NCBI GenBank assembly: GCA_016256075.1
Contig: SDVU01000256.1
Location: 1 to 16,452, forward strand
Reading direction: 5' to 3'
DNA from: Dictyocoela muelleri
Taxonomy: Eukaryota > Microsporidia
DNA: 16,452 bases
The notes beneath the pieces were generated by a model. That model did not search any database. It was not told where the DNA came from and worked only from the letters and a program-made list of their open reading frames with translations. Shown here piece after piece: positions 1 through 8,531 of this stretch; position 1 is the first letter of the stretch; every line of letters starts with the position of its first letter. A program made the position numbers and the translations under genes.

Positions 1-224
1 ATTGAGCCCTTTCTTTTGGTATAACTAAGAGAATTTTCATTTTCACAAGCCATACATTTCATACTATTTTTTATGAGACCCATCTGGGCCAAATACACGT
101 TTTGTGACTTCTTAGAGGTCATTTTACGCTCTATGTAAGATTCAGTGATATCCAACTCCATGATTTCTCGGTCATCTAACGATAAAGAATCCTGTATAAT
201 TTTTTTAACAGATTTTCTTACCAT
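1..224 (-). CDS. Merlin/ISXO2-type transposase, N-terminal part, cut by window edge
   Basis: The frame opens with ATG at 224-222 and reads 74 codons without a stop until the window ends, so the gene is partial at its 3' side. Residues 1-45 are charged. Residues 50-60 read LIKNSMKCMAC, with a CX2C pair at C57/C60, followed by SLSYTKRKGS. This lines up with the zinc-ribbon half of the second Merlin transposase in the window (MKCENCYNLMLLKK at 7437-7721). In that family the ribbon binds DNA and precedes the DDE catalytic domain, which here would lie off the edge. Four C residues stand 7-10 nt upstream of the ATG, like the CCC signal reported upstream of microsporidian genes. No break is visible, so this copy could be intact. 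The family call rests on one motif and the parallel copy; a different zinc-ribbon protein is possible. Confidence 0.6.
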   Translation of the reverse strand, partial: MVRKSVKKIIQDSLSLDDREIMELDITESYIERKMTSKKSQNVYLAQMGLIKNSMKCMACENENSLSYTKRKGS

Positions 225-230
225 CCTTAA

Positions 231-234
231 GGGG
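231..234 (-). promoter_or_regulatory. CCCC signal upstream of the partial transposase start
   Basis: The minus strand reads CCCC ending 7 nt before the ATG at 224. C-rich motifs close to start codons are a known microsporidian transcription signal. Here the site supports the choice of start, but it is short and could be chance. Confidence 0.35.
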
Positions 235-246
235 TGTGTTGAAATT

Positions 247-303
247 TTTCAAAAACGACATCTAATTTCAAAAACGACATCTAATTTCAAAAACGACATC
301 TAA
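247..303. repeat. Three exact 19-bp tandem repeats
   Basis: The unit tttcaaaaacgacatctaa occurs three times head to tail without a mismatch at 247-265, 266-284 and 285-303. The array begins 23 bp upstream of the transposase start at 224. It probably belongs to the subterminal region of that transposon, where repeated sites often bind the transposase. The other Merlin element in the window also has repeated termini. Confidence 0.85.
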
Positions 304-657
304 CTGACATGAACCGAAAATAGTTCATCTCTATGTTTCTTTTTTTGCTATTCTTTTTTCGAAATTTAAAATTTCCGGCTTTCATATTTTCAACTTTTTG
401 CCGAATTCATTGCTATTCACTATTTATTAAATCAATAATTTTTAGTATATTTTGAATTTAAAATTCAATGATAACCTCCACAACTGTTAGTTGTTGGAAC
501 ATCGTTTAATATGCTGTCATAAGCAGACCAAAATTTATTATTTTTCAATGAATTATTATTTTTTACATTTATAAAGTTGTTAAAAAAATATTCTATAAAT
601 TAGTCGAGGTAAAAAATACCTTCTTTTAATTGTTTAATTTTTTCGATATTCTATTTC
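304..657. other. AT-rich stretch without recognisable gene
   Basis: No open frame of useful length is seen. The only structure noted is a small imperfect palindrome near 480-495 (acaactgttagttgt). The end of the transposon to the left may lie somewhere in here but could not be fixed. Confidence 0.5.
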
Positions 658-743
658 AACATATTCTTCTGAAACATAAGCTAATATTAATAAATATTTT
701 TTACAAAATTTTTGTACTTAACATCAATTTTATAAAATTGTAG
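658..743 (+). repeat. 86-bp direct repeat, left copy
   Basis: This is nearly identical to 1515-1598: one base differs near the start and there are two extra T in a T run. It begins aacatattcttctgaaac and ends ttttataaaattgtag. The two copies enclose the inverted-repeat element at 744-1514. The length is far beyond a usual target-site duplication, so it may be a local tandem duplication or part of a larger mobile unit. Confidence 0.85.
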
Positions 744-1514
744 TGGTTGTCCGGTTTTTTTTCACCAGAGGTGAACAATCCTGGTTTTCGTCCAAAAAAA
801 AATCCGGTTTTTCGGTCAGAAACTAAAAAATCCATACAATTGTTTATTAAGTTTCAATAAATAGATTGATATAATATTTATTATTTCATTTACTTTTACA
901 ATTATTTATACTTTTTTATAAATCATTATAAAAAAAATATGTTGGTTTATGATTATATGGACAAAAAAGGGTTTTGATAAGATCTTATCAATAATTTAGT
1001 AGATTTATATTATGAATTTTATTATTAATATCTTTGCTTCTCATATTAAACAAGATCAGATTTGTAAAGCCAATGTTGTATTCTAATAATGAATATTTTT
1101 TTATTTTTCAAAAAAAAATACTAATAATTATTCTTGTAAATATTTCATTTTAATACAAATTATATTTTTGAAAATAACTAATGAATATTATGTAGAAAAA
1201 AAGACTCTTTAGTATAACATTTAAAAGCCATGGTTTGATTTTGATTCTTTATTTTATAAATATTTGATTGACCTTCAGCGATCAATAACTATAGAGTAGT
1301 TTACGGTTGTTCCAGAGTAGTATTAAAACTTGGTTTAATTTTACAAAAGTAAGAAACCTCTCTAAAGTAAAAATCTGTGTTTTATCTTTTGGTCTTAAAA
1401 CCCGTTTTCATTTTTTGGTCGAAAGCCCGGATTTTTATTTTCTGGTCATAAACGGATTTTTATTTTCTGATCGAAAAACCGGATTTTTCACCTCTGGTGA
1501 AAAAAAAACCGGTT
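744..1514. mobile_element. Non-coding foldback/MITE-like element with inverted ends
   Basis: The left end reads gttgtccggttttttttcac and the reverse complement of the right end reads gttaaccggttttttttcac; both continue with cagaggtgaa. Inside the right end a ~26-bp motif is repeated about four times in diverged form (cggatttttattttctggtc and variants, 1385-1500), and the left end carries related motifs at 790-830. There is no transposase frame: the 69-codon open stretch at 1307-1516 lies entirely in the repeats and reads as Phe-rich repeat translation. A non-autonomous DNA element is the best reading. The family is unknown, and no short target-site duplication was found other than the long direct repeats outside. 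Confidence 0.6.
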
Positions 1515-1598
1515 AACGTATTCTTCTGAAACATAAGCTAATATTAATAAATATTTTACAAAATTTTTGTACTTAACATCAATTTTATAAAATTGTAG
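1515..1598 (+). repeat. 84-bp direct repeat, right copy
   Basis: This is the second copy of the repeat at 658-743 and begins exactly where the inverted-repeat element ends. The near-identity of the copies suggests a recent origin compared with the decayed sequence around them. Confidence 0.85.
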
Positions 1599-2409
1599 CA
1601 TATTATTAGACTTTAGAAATTTGACTCCGAGTTGATTCAAATGAAAATTACCGGTATTTATTTTTGCTTTTTAAAATATTGGAAAATGCATTATTTGTAG
1701 CAATTTCAAAATCTATAATGAGTTTTTTTTAGATTTTTAATATCAAGTTTTCTAATCTCTCTCAAAAAAAATGATTCGTATGAAAGAGATTTTTAGATTT
1801 CATAAAAATGTGTATCGAATGCAAAACTTCATTAAAAGATAACCATGGTATGATATAGAGTTGGCAAAAATAAGATAGTGCAAATTAGAATGTTCAATTT
1901 GCACGCCAATAATTTGATGTGGGGAGCATATCTGCATTACTATCAGTATGGAAAATCATTATTCTATTTTTATAACTTTTCCTGAATCTAGGATTAATAT
2001 ACGGGGTATTGGGCATTTTTAAAGTTTAAACCCGAAACTGGACCTAAACTTAGGTCTTTTGTAACCCCTAAAATTAATTTTCAAGAAGAATCTAAAAACT
2101 CGAGATCTGAAATTTTAAGCAATAACCATAGTGCTTTGTTGTTTACAAATAACCAAGGCTTTTTAAACATGAGATGGTTTGATTGTTCTTCGGAATTAAG
2201 ATTGTAAAAGCTCCATCATATTCTAAGGAAATTAATTTGAAGTGCACTAATTCACACTTTCGGAAAAGTGGAACCGTTTTTTCCGGGTTGAAATTAAAAA
2301 TTCCAAAAATAAAGTTTTGTATTTATATTTATTTTTATTGTTTACTCTTGGTCTGAGAAAAATTTTGAATAGGATATAAACAAAAATCAAATGTTTCTCT
2401 CAGCACAAT
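1599..2409. other. AT-rich stretch, no gene; one small hairpin
   Basis: No convincing frame is seen on either strand. At 1878-1904 gtgcaaatt and aatttgcac form a 9-bp-arm hairpin, framed further out by ttggc/gccaa at 1861-1909. Some parts around 2000-2300 are less AT-rich and may be old coding or transposon debris, but no family is recognisable. Confidence 0.4.
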
Positions 2410-2760
2410 AAAACGTGTAAAACGATAAACAATCGAAGTAATTACCAAAGAAACCGATAAATACGTTCATAAACTCGGAATAAATTTTCCAGTTCAAGTT
2501 TATGAAAGCATAATTGTGAAAGGATGACTTATTAACCCACCATCTAATAAGTATGATAGTTTAGAAAATTCCACGTAGATATTGGGGTAGTTGAAGAAAT
2601 CATAAGAAATTTTATGAAAAAATAGTACCAAACATGGAGACAGACGTTTTATTACGTTTCGGCCGAATTATGTCGAAGTTCCAATTCAAAAGAAACACTT
2701 ATTCGAACGAAAAGCACTTTCGGTCGAAAAAAGGGGGTTTATATTTTAAAAAAATCATAT
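2410..2760 (+). pseudogene. Possible decayed coding relic, family unknown
   Basis: Plus-strand frames here show stretches with ordinary amino-acid composition, for example KETDKYVHKLGINFPVQVYE near 2450-2500 and SNSKETLIRTKSTFGRKKG near 2680-2740. They are interrupted and no family is recognised. The base composition is less AT-extreme than around it. Part of the stretch, 2577-2656, resembles 3558-3634, which suggests a repeated element. Chance open stretches cannot be excluded. Confidence 0.25.
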
Positions 2761-3644
2761 TTGTGAACAATTTTTTAAAAAATAAAAACTATAATGTATA
2801 AAAATTTAAAATAATTTTTAATTATTAATTTTATATAGATTTTTAAATTAAATACTAAAATACTAAAATACTAAACCATTGAAATCGTTTTAAAAATAAA
2901 TGAAGCAATTGTAATCATAATTTCGCATAATCATTTTAAATTCATTAATTTTCTTTTATAATTACATTTATATTGGAGCATTATTGCTTCGAAACTACAT
3001 TTATTTTAGGTTCTTAGAATCATAATTACCTTTACCAATGATGTTTGACATTGTTTTAGAAGTAAATTAATAAATCTATTAAAGTCCTCGTGTATCTTAG
3101 TATTTCATGTGATATCTCTTATCGCTCTTTCACAAAAAAGACTAGTTCTGATACTTTTTAAATTCTTTATTAAATGATTATTCTAAAATATATTAACATA
3201 TTAATTTCGGTTATTTTGGTAAAATTTTAAATATAGCGACTTTTTAATTTATTTCATCTTTATGGTTGATTCGATTTCAAAAAATGGTTATTGAGAAGAG
3301 CATTTTTAAATAAAATGCGAAATTTTATATGAAATTAATACTTATTAACCTGGCAGTTTTTTTATGCATTCTATTGTTGTATGTGTTTCTTCTTTATAGA
3401 GATAATAATTATTATGAATAATTGTGTTTTTTGCGTTGTTTTGATCTTATAAAATTTATAATTTTCTCATATGTTTATGATATGGGTATTTTATTAAAAA
3501 ATTTGCAGACCCTCTTTTTCCGTACGAAGGTGTATTTTTTCCGAATCATCAACAAGCCGAAAATACGCCAGTTGAATAAATCACAAGCAATATTATGATT
3601 GAAATAGTACCAAGCAGGAAGAAAGACACTTTTCGGTTCTACAA
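2761..3644. other. AT-rich stretch, no gene
   Basis: No supported gene is present. The segment 3558-3634 is a diverged relative of 2577-2656; both contain a recognisable aaatagtaccaa block in matching context. The rest is A/T runs without structure I can name. Confidence 0.4.
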
Positions 3645-3915
3645 CGGATTAGTCAATATTAGATGTCATATCGAGATGAGAAACGAGAATATTGAAACAT
3701 AAGCGAAATTTCACGTTATTTAATAATCCTGGAGCCCTTTTCATATACTCGTATTTTTATTTATAAATTAGGAAATTCGCGTTGTAATTCCCTAATTTGA
3801 AAAAAATACGAGTATAGGAAAAAGGGCTCTGAGATTATAAATACCGAGAAATTTTGATTATCTTTCTTTATTTCCGTTTTTTCTCTCGATATGACTTTTG
3901 GGATTGACTAACCCG
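3645..3915. repeat. Palindromic MITE-like unit, copy 1
   Basis: The unit starts cggattagtcaat and ends attgactaacccg, reverse complements with few mismatches. The arms run inward through tcatatcgaga, aataatcctggagccc and catatactcgtatttt to a centre near 3775, and their mirror images follow, so the whole 271 bp folds into one long hairpin. There is no coding capacity. It is repeated in direct orientation at 4026-4299. Its size and full-length palindrome fit a miniature inverted-repeat element. Confidence 0.75.
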
Positions 3916-3916
3916 G

Positions 3917-4024
3917 GTCTCACAGTATAGTTTGTTTTTACAAAAAAATTCAAAAATATAATTAAAATAACTATAAATTATCAGAATTTTTGATTTTTTG
4001 TAAAAACAAAGTATACTGTGAGAC
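3917..4024. repeat. Central palindrome between two MITE-like units
   Basis: The left arm gtctcacagtatag with tttttacaaaaa is mirrored by tttttgtaaaaacaaa with tatactgtgagac. The arms are about 40 bp with an AT-rich centre near 3960-3980. It lies exactly between the two ~270-bp palindromic units. Confidence 0.75.
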
Positions 4025-4025
4025 T

Positions 4026-4299
4026 CGGGTTAGTCAATCCTAGAAGTCATATCGAGAGAAAAAAACGAAAATAAAGAAAGATAATCGAAATTTCACGTTA
4101 TTTAATAATCCTAGAGCTCTTTTTCATATACTCGTATTTTTATTTCCTAATTAGGGAATTACAAGGCGAATTTCCTAATTTGTAAATAAAAATAAAGTAT
4201 ATGAAAAGGGGCTCCAGGATTATAAAATACTGCGAAATTTCGATTATCTTTCTTTATTTTCGTTATCTAATCGAAGTACTTCTAGGATTGATTAATCCG
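4026..4299. repeat. Palindromic MITE-like unit, copy 2
   Basis: This is a second copy of the unit at 3645-3915, running from cgggttagtcaat to attgattaatccg. It has the same succession of inner motifs (tcatatcgaga, cgaaatttcacgtta, aataatcctagagc, catatactcgtattt) and their mirror images. The copies differ by scattered substitutions, so they are not the product of a very recent duplication. Confidence 0.75.
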
Positions 4300-4377
4300 T
4301 TTGAGAACCCACTTTTATTAATTTTTTTCTAACCCACATTCTGAAAAAAAAGCAAGAATGAAAACAGATGGACATAA

Positions 4378-4542
4378 ATACTATTCGTAGCTGTCGCTAT
4401 AATTTTCGTGAGCCACATAATTGCAAATCATGAACCTGGGTATAAGAATTATGAAGGATACCGATCAAATATAATTGAGTAAGAGTGGTCTCAATTTAAG
4501 CAGATAAGAAAAGTCGATGAAGTGAACCAAACACCAAAATGA
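4378..4542 (+). pseudogene. Short interrupted reading frame with hydrophobic start
   Basis: The frame reads a hydrophobic stretch beginning FVAVAIIFVSHIIANHEPGY and, after an interruption, EWSQFKQIRKVDEVNQTPK. The composition is more protein-like than surrounding frames, and the first part could be a signal anchor or membrane segment. No start codon fits and no family is recognised. It may be a remnant of a host gene or a mobile element, or chance. Confidence 0.2.
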
Positions 4543-5769
4543 AAAATTATGTAAATGAATATATTTTGAGAAAAACAAATATAGTTGACAGATGTTCCGA
4601 AACTTTTAGAACTGTTTTTGTAAACTTATTGGTCTTTTATTTGAATTTTTTTTGTTTTTATTCTTATAAGGGTCTCCTCTTATGTACAAAAATTATCCGG
4701 GTCTAGACTCAAGAGCCCCTTCACACTATAAAATCGTAAAAAGCCCATGTTATTAAACGTAGTTTTGCGTGATTCTGTTAATTCATATTATTTTTTCCAT
4801 TACAATTCATTTTATTCCGATTTTTTTAAAATAATCTCTAATATTTTTAAAATTACCTAGATACTTTCATTTTTATATTTGGAATTTTGGAAATGCTTTT
4901 ATTCAAACTAGATACGAAATTTTCATTCGTCTTACATTCAAATGTTTAAGAATTTCATTCAATTTCATTTTGTTTATTTTAGTAGTATCACACTTGCGCC
5001 AATGTTGTTTTTCATTTATAAGTTTGGATTTTTCGAGATCATGTTTTAATCTTCCGAGCAATCACGTCTAACGCAGCGCCACGCATTAAATTTTTGATTA
5101 TTATAATCAAAATTATAAATAAAATCATCATGAAAGATTTTTTCTTTTTCCTTTTGTGTTTGGACTATTTTCAAATGTCAAAAATTTTCAGCATTTTTCA
5201 GAAAATGCCGTGAAAAAACTCGGAAAATGCGAAGGTATTTTTCGAACTATTATTTTAAATATCAATATGCAATATAAGTCGGTATTGCAAAGTTTAGCAA
5301 ACTGATTCTCAAAATGTGTATATAAGACAATATAAAAAAATATTATAATTTACATTGCTTTATTTAATATATTGCGATATTTTTTCAGAGGAGAAAGTGT
5401 GTCTAAGATGAGGATATCCAGATTTTTGTCTCGCTTAAAAGTATAAATGAGAAAATAAGATGGAGTAATAAGCAAACATATTGATTATGTATAAATTACT
5501 ATTTATTCAGATGTTTTTTGGGGAAAAAATATACACTGTTTGTCACATTTAGCTCAATATAAAAATATTTATACCCAAGCATTTAAAAAATAGAAACATC
5601 TCAAAATTACTCAAATATTTTCATGCTTAGAAGGATTTTTTTTTAAAAAGACATTTAATTGATCTAATAAAGATGTATTTTATTTAAAATTTTGGCACTG
5701 AGTTTTTTATTCGAAGAACAGTAAACATTCATAGAACAGAATTTATGAAAAAATAGCATTTGAGTTTAT
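4543..5769. other. AT-rich stretch, no gene
   Basis: No supported frame is seen on either strand. A near-perfect AT palindrome lies at 5088-5113 (centre attattataat). Short repeats of the type agaaaatgc/ggaaaatgc occur around 5195-5230. Nothing else is recognisable. Confidence 0.4.
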
Positions 5770-5854
5770 CATGATGAGTTACTATGGGTGATATTTTTTT
5801 TATTCCCATAATTTCTATAATAAAAAAACATCACTCCCATAGTAACTCATCATG
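5770..5854. repeat. 85-bp long hairpin
   Basis: The left arm catgatgagttactatggg is mirrored by cccatagtaactcatcatg, and the pairing continues through gatatttttttta. The arms are about 34 bp around a short AT-rich loop. It resembles a miniature foldback element; no terminal duplication was identified. Confidence 0.8.
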
Positions 5855-6517
5855 CAAAACTTAAATATTATTTTTTTTATAATTTCTGTTGTATAATGTA
5901 TACTGGATCCCTGAATTAAAACCCAAGTCAAAAAATTTTCTAGAATTTTCAAATGTGGACTAATTTAACATACATTTTATACTTAAACCGATTTTTTTAT
6001 TAATTCATACCAAAAATAATTTTATAAAATTTTTTAAGAAATATTAAAGCTATATTTCTACTAACATATTGATATTTATTTATTTTTATTAATTAAATTA
6101 TTATAAAAAATTGTCAAAGGAGACTACCTTACTCTCGATCCACTTACGCTAGAAGACCGGATTTTTTTAATGTAGCGTAGCTATGTAACATCTACACATC
6201 GACAAAATATCATTTATTTTTTAATAAAACCCGATTTTACCATAAAAGTATTGGATCATGCCTATTATATCTTCCAAAGTCATCATGGCTATTATATCCC
6301 CAATAACAATTTTCAATTAAATATAAAATTATGTATTCGATTGATTTTATTGAGAGATTAACCCTATAATCAGATGATGAGAGGCTTATTAATTTTCGGT
6401 TATCCAGTGGGTTATAGCCACCCTTCCTCAGATTTGTAAGTCTTAATTAGTAAGAGTATAGAGTATGTTTCTTATTTCAAATAAGCTTTAAATCTCAAGA
6501 TAAATCTATATATATAA
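5855..6517. other. AT-rich stretch, no gene
   Basis: No gene is seen. A diverged direct repeat lies near 6257 and 6284 (catgcctattatatc / catggctattatatc). The rest is AT-rich and without readable features. Confidence 0.4.
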
Positions 6518-6630
6518 TATATGATTAATAATAAAAATTCGAAGATATACAGACCCTTACTAAATTTGGTGTTATGCACCAAATTTAGTAAAGGTCTATA
6601 TATTTTCGAATTTTAATTATTAATCATATA
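6518..6630. repeat. 113-bp palindromic element
   Basis: The two arms are about 54 bp each. The left begins tatatgattaataat and ends actaaatttggtg, the loop is ttatg, and the right arm mirrors it back to attattaatcatata. Inner arm sequence includes the pair tactaaatttggt/accaaatttagta. It ends exactly where the putative pogo terminal sequence begins at 6631, so one element seems to have inserted at the edge of the other. Confidence 0.8.
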
Positions 6631-6874
6631 CAGTGCTCCCAAAAATTCTCCACTTTCCGGGATTAAAAAGTAGAGAATTACGGGGGAGGATAATTTTGGG
6701 TATAATAAAAAAATAAAAAAATTCTAATTTTATTTATTAAAATAATCATCAATGGTCTTATACTTGTTTATTTTTTTTCAGTATTTAAAAAAATTTTATA
6801 TGTCTTTCAAAGTTCTAAAAATATTTTGATCAACATTTTTTGTTATTATAAAATTTTTTAATTGTGCCAAGTAG

Positions 6875-7358
6875 TCAGTAACTGGCAGTGTTTAGAGTTA
6901 TAGATTCTATCAAATAATCATCAGAGAAAGAAAAAGACTGAAAAACTTCATTATTAGGACAATTGCTAGTAGATATATCATCTATTGAAAACAGTTCGGG
7001 CAAACAAATGGATCCAGAAACATTATCGAGTATATCTTTTGCTTTTGGTTGTAAATTTAATATTTCATTTTTATTCATAATGTCTTCTGGTAACATATGT
7101 TTCACTAAATATTCAAAATTTTCAATTTTTTAGGCTTTCTTTACCTTTAAATCGATTTCTTCACATGACTGTTCATAATTAATTATCTTTTGCCAACAAT
7201 TTATTATGGTTGTAATTGTTACATCATCCCAAGCATACTTCATATAAAAAAGGCGTCTTTAATGTTAATATATTTATATAACTTTTCAATATTAATATTT
7301 AAAGTGATCTTGTTTGATATCGCAGATAATTGATAGCTATAAAACTTGTCTTTAAAAC
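6875..7358 (-). pseudogene. Pogo/Tigger-like transposase, C-terminal relic
   Basis: Read on the minus strand from 7358, one frame gives FKDKFYSYQLSAI, then NIEKLYKYINIKDAFF. After a one-base shift in the T run near 7245 the next frame gives MKYAWDDVTITTIINCWQK. This matches the end of the DDE domain of pogo/Tigger/jerky transposases: a conserved YR..L block, an I.DA segment and an AW..V...TI.NCW motif. A TAA at 7132-7130 interrupts it. The remaining tail to 6875 is acidic and Ser-rich, as is usual for the family. The frame begins right at the Merlin terminus, so the rest of the domain was lost or displaced. The three aspartates of the active site are not present. Confidence 0.65.
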
Positions 7359-7408
7359 TTCGGACCATGTCGATCTTCCCCCCGGCGCGGGGAAAGATCG
7401 ACATGGTG
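7359..7408 (+). repeat. Left Merlin terminus with internal hairpin
   Basis: The motif ggaccatgtcgatctt is followed by cccccc, the spacer ggcgc, gggg and aaagatcgacatggt, so the terminal motif and its reverse complement stand back to back and can fold into a hairpin with ~18-bp arms. It is the most GC-rich spot in the neighbourhood. Confidence 0.85.
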
Positions 7409-7436
7409 GCAAAATTCAAAAAAATAAAATATCCTT

Positions 7437-8334
7437 ATGCCAGACGGAAATAATATATTAAATTTTATTCAAGCATCAAACAATGATGAAATGCTAAGAT
7501 TTTTATTTGAAAAGAAACTAATCCACGATTTCATGAAATGTGAAAATTGCTACAATTTAATGTTGTTAAAGAAAACAAAAGACAATGACATTAAATATAA
7601 TTGGAGATGCTTAAACTATAATTGCAGTAAATATCAGACAACAGTGTCGGTGTTTCGCAATAGTTTCTTCGGAAATTTTCACATAATCCTCAAAAGTCTC
7701 TGCAAATTCTTTTTTATCTGAGCAAAGGTCTTACAACGATCCAAATATTGTCAATAATGAAAGTTCACAGAGAAACAATAGGAAAATTCAAAGCCAAAAT
7801 AATTTCTTTGATTCGGCAATATTTCCGAGAATATCCGATTCTTTTAGGTGGCCAATGAGTAGTTGTTAATGTGGATGAAACTATGTTTAATCATAAAGTA
7901 AAATCCCACAGAGGCTGGTCTCCTAGAACTCAATCATGGGCGTTGACAATTGTGGATATAAGTTATAAGCCATCAAAAGGGTATGCACAACTCATTTAAA
8001 AACGAGATTCATCAACAATTATACCTATAATATTGAGGGTTGTTCGCCCCGGAACGATTATTTATACTGATGAATGGTTATCCTACAATAATTTAAGCAA
8101 TTTACCTGATTACACACACCATAAAATCGCTCATAAATATCATTTTGTTGATCCCGCTTCAGGTATTCATACCCAAAATGTGGAGAGCTTTAATAATAAA
8201 TTAAAAAAAATTTATAAAAAAACAAAATGGATGCAGAGAAGAAGACAGAGAAAAACTGATCAGTTTTTTTCTTTTCTTGGATTTATTTAAAAAAGGAAAC
8301 ATTTGCTAAGATTTTGGAATTAATTAAAATATAA
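7437..8334 (+). pseudogene. Merlin/ISXO2-type transposase, multiply broken
   Basis: DDE transposase of the Merlin (IS1016/IS1595-like) superfamily. From ATG 7437 the first 80 residues hold a zinc ribbon (C35, C38, C58, C63). The frame shifts near 7700 and continues as the ISXO2 catalytic domain: NVDET with D at 7874-7876, YTDEW with D at 8069-8071, then HKYHFVDPASGIHTQNVESF with E at 8183-8185. These are the DDE residues in the expected order, 65 and 38 codons apart. A TGA at 7856 and a TAA at 7997 interrupt this part, both outside the catalytic residues. After 8275 the frame shifts twice more before FAKILELIKI, a typical family ending, which stops at 8332-8334. With at least five lesions the gene is dead, but the triad survives. 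Product size would have been about 300 residues, normal for the family. Confidence 0.85.
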
Positions 8335-8473
8335 ATTCTTTATCTTTTCGTATTAATTTTTAGATTTTATAAAAACATCTGATGTTAATTTACCTTTAAT
8401 AAAAAATATGATTTTTTCAAATTAATAGATCCTAAAATCAAATCATTTAAAAATTTTTATTTTTTTAATTTTA

Positions 8474-8530
8474 CGGGGGGGGGAAGATCGACATGGTCTA
8501 ATTACGGGGGAAAGATCGACATGGTCCGAA
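8474..8530 (+). repeat. Right Merlin terminus, motif present twice
   Basis: The sequence gggaagatcgacatggtc at 8481-8498 and gggaaagatcgacatggtcc near 8508-8527 are tandem copies 28 bp apart, each preceded by a G run. The outer copy mirrors the left terminus. Doubled terminal motifs may be paired transposase-binding sites. Confidence 0.85.
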
Positions 8531-8531
8531 A

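Larger units (their letters stand above)
7359..8530 (+). mobile_element. Merlin (ISXO2-type) DNA transposon, decayed, nested in a pogo element
   Basis: The left end reads ttcggaccatgtcgatctt and the reverse complement of the right end reads ttcggaccatgtcgatcttt, a clear terminal inverted repeat followed by a C run. Between them lies one transposase gene with the ISXO2/Merlin domain. The terminal motif occurs again just inside both ends: inverted at 7392-7407 on the left, forming a hairpin, and as a direct second copy 28 bp further in on the right. The size of 1.17 kb fits a one-gene Merlin element. No 8-9-bp target duplication is visible at the ends. It is inserted inside a pogo-type transposase gene. 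Confidence 0.8.

Noticed and set aside
1307-1516. 69-codon open frame on the plus strand
   Set aside because: It lies inside the tandem motifs of the right inverted end at 1385-1514 and encodes only repeated Phe-rich sequence; no start signal or family match.
658-1598. LTR retroelement bounded by the ~85-bp direct repeats
   Set aside because: The repeats are too short, lack terminal TG/CA, and enclose inverted repeats with no coding sequence or primer-binding site.
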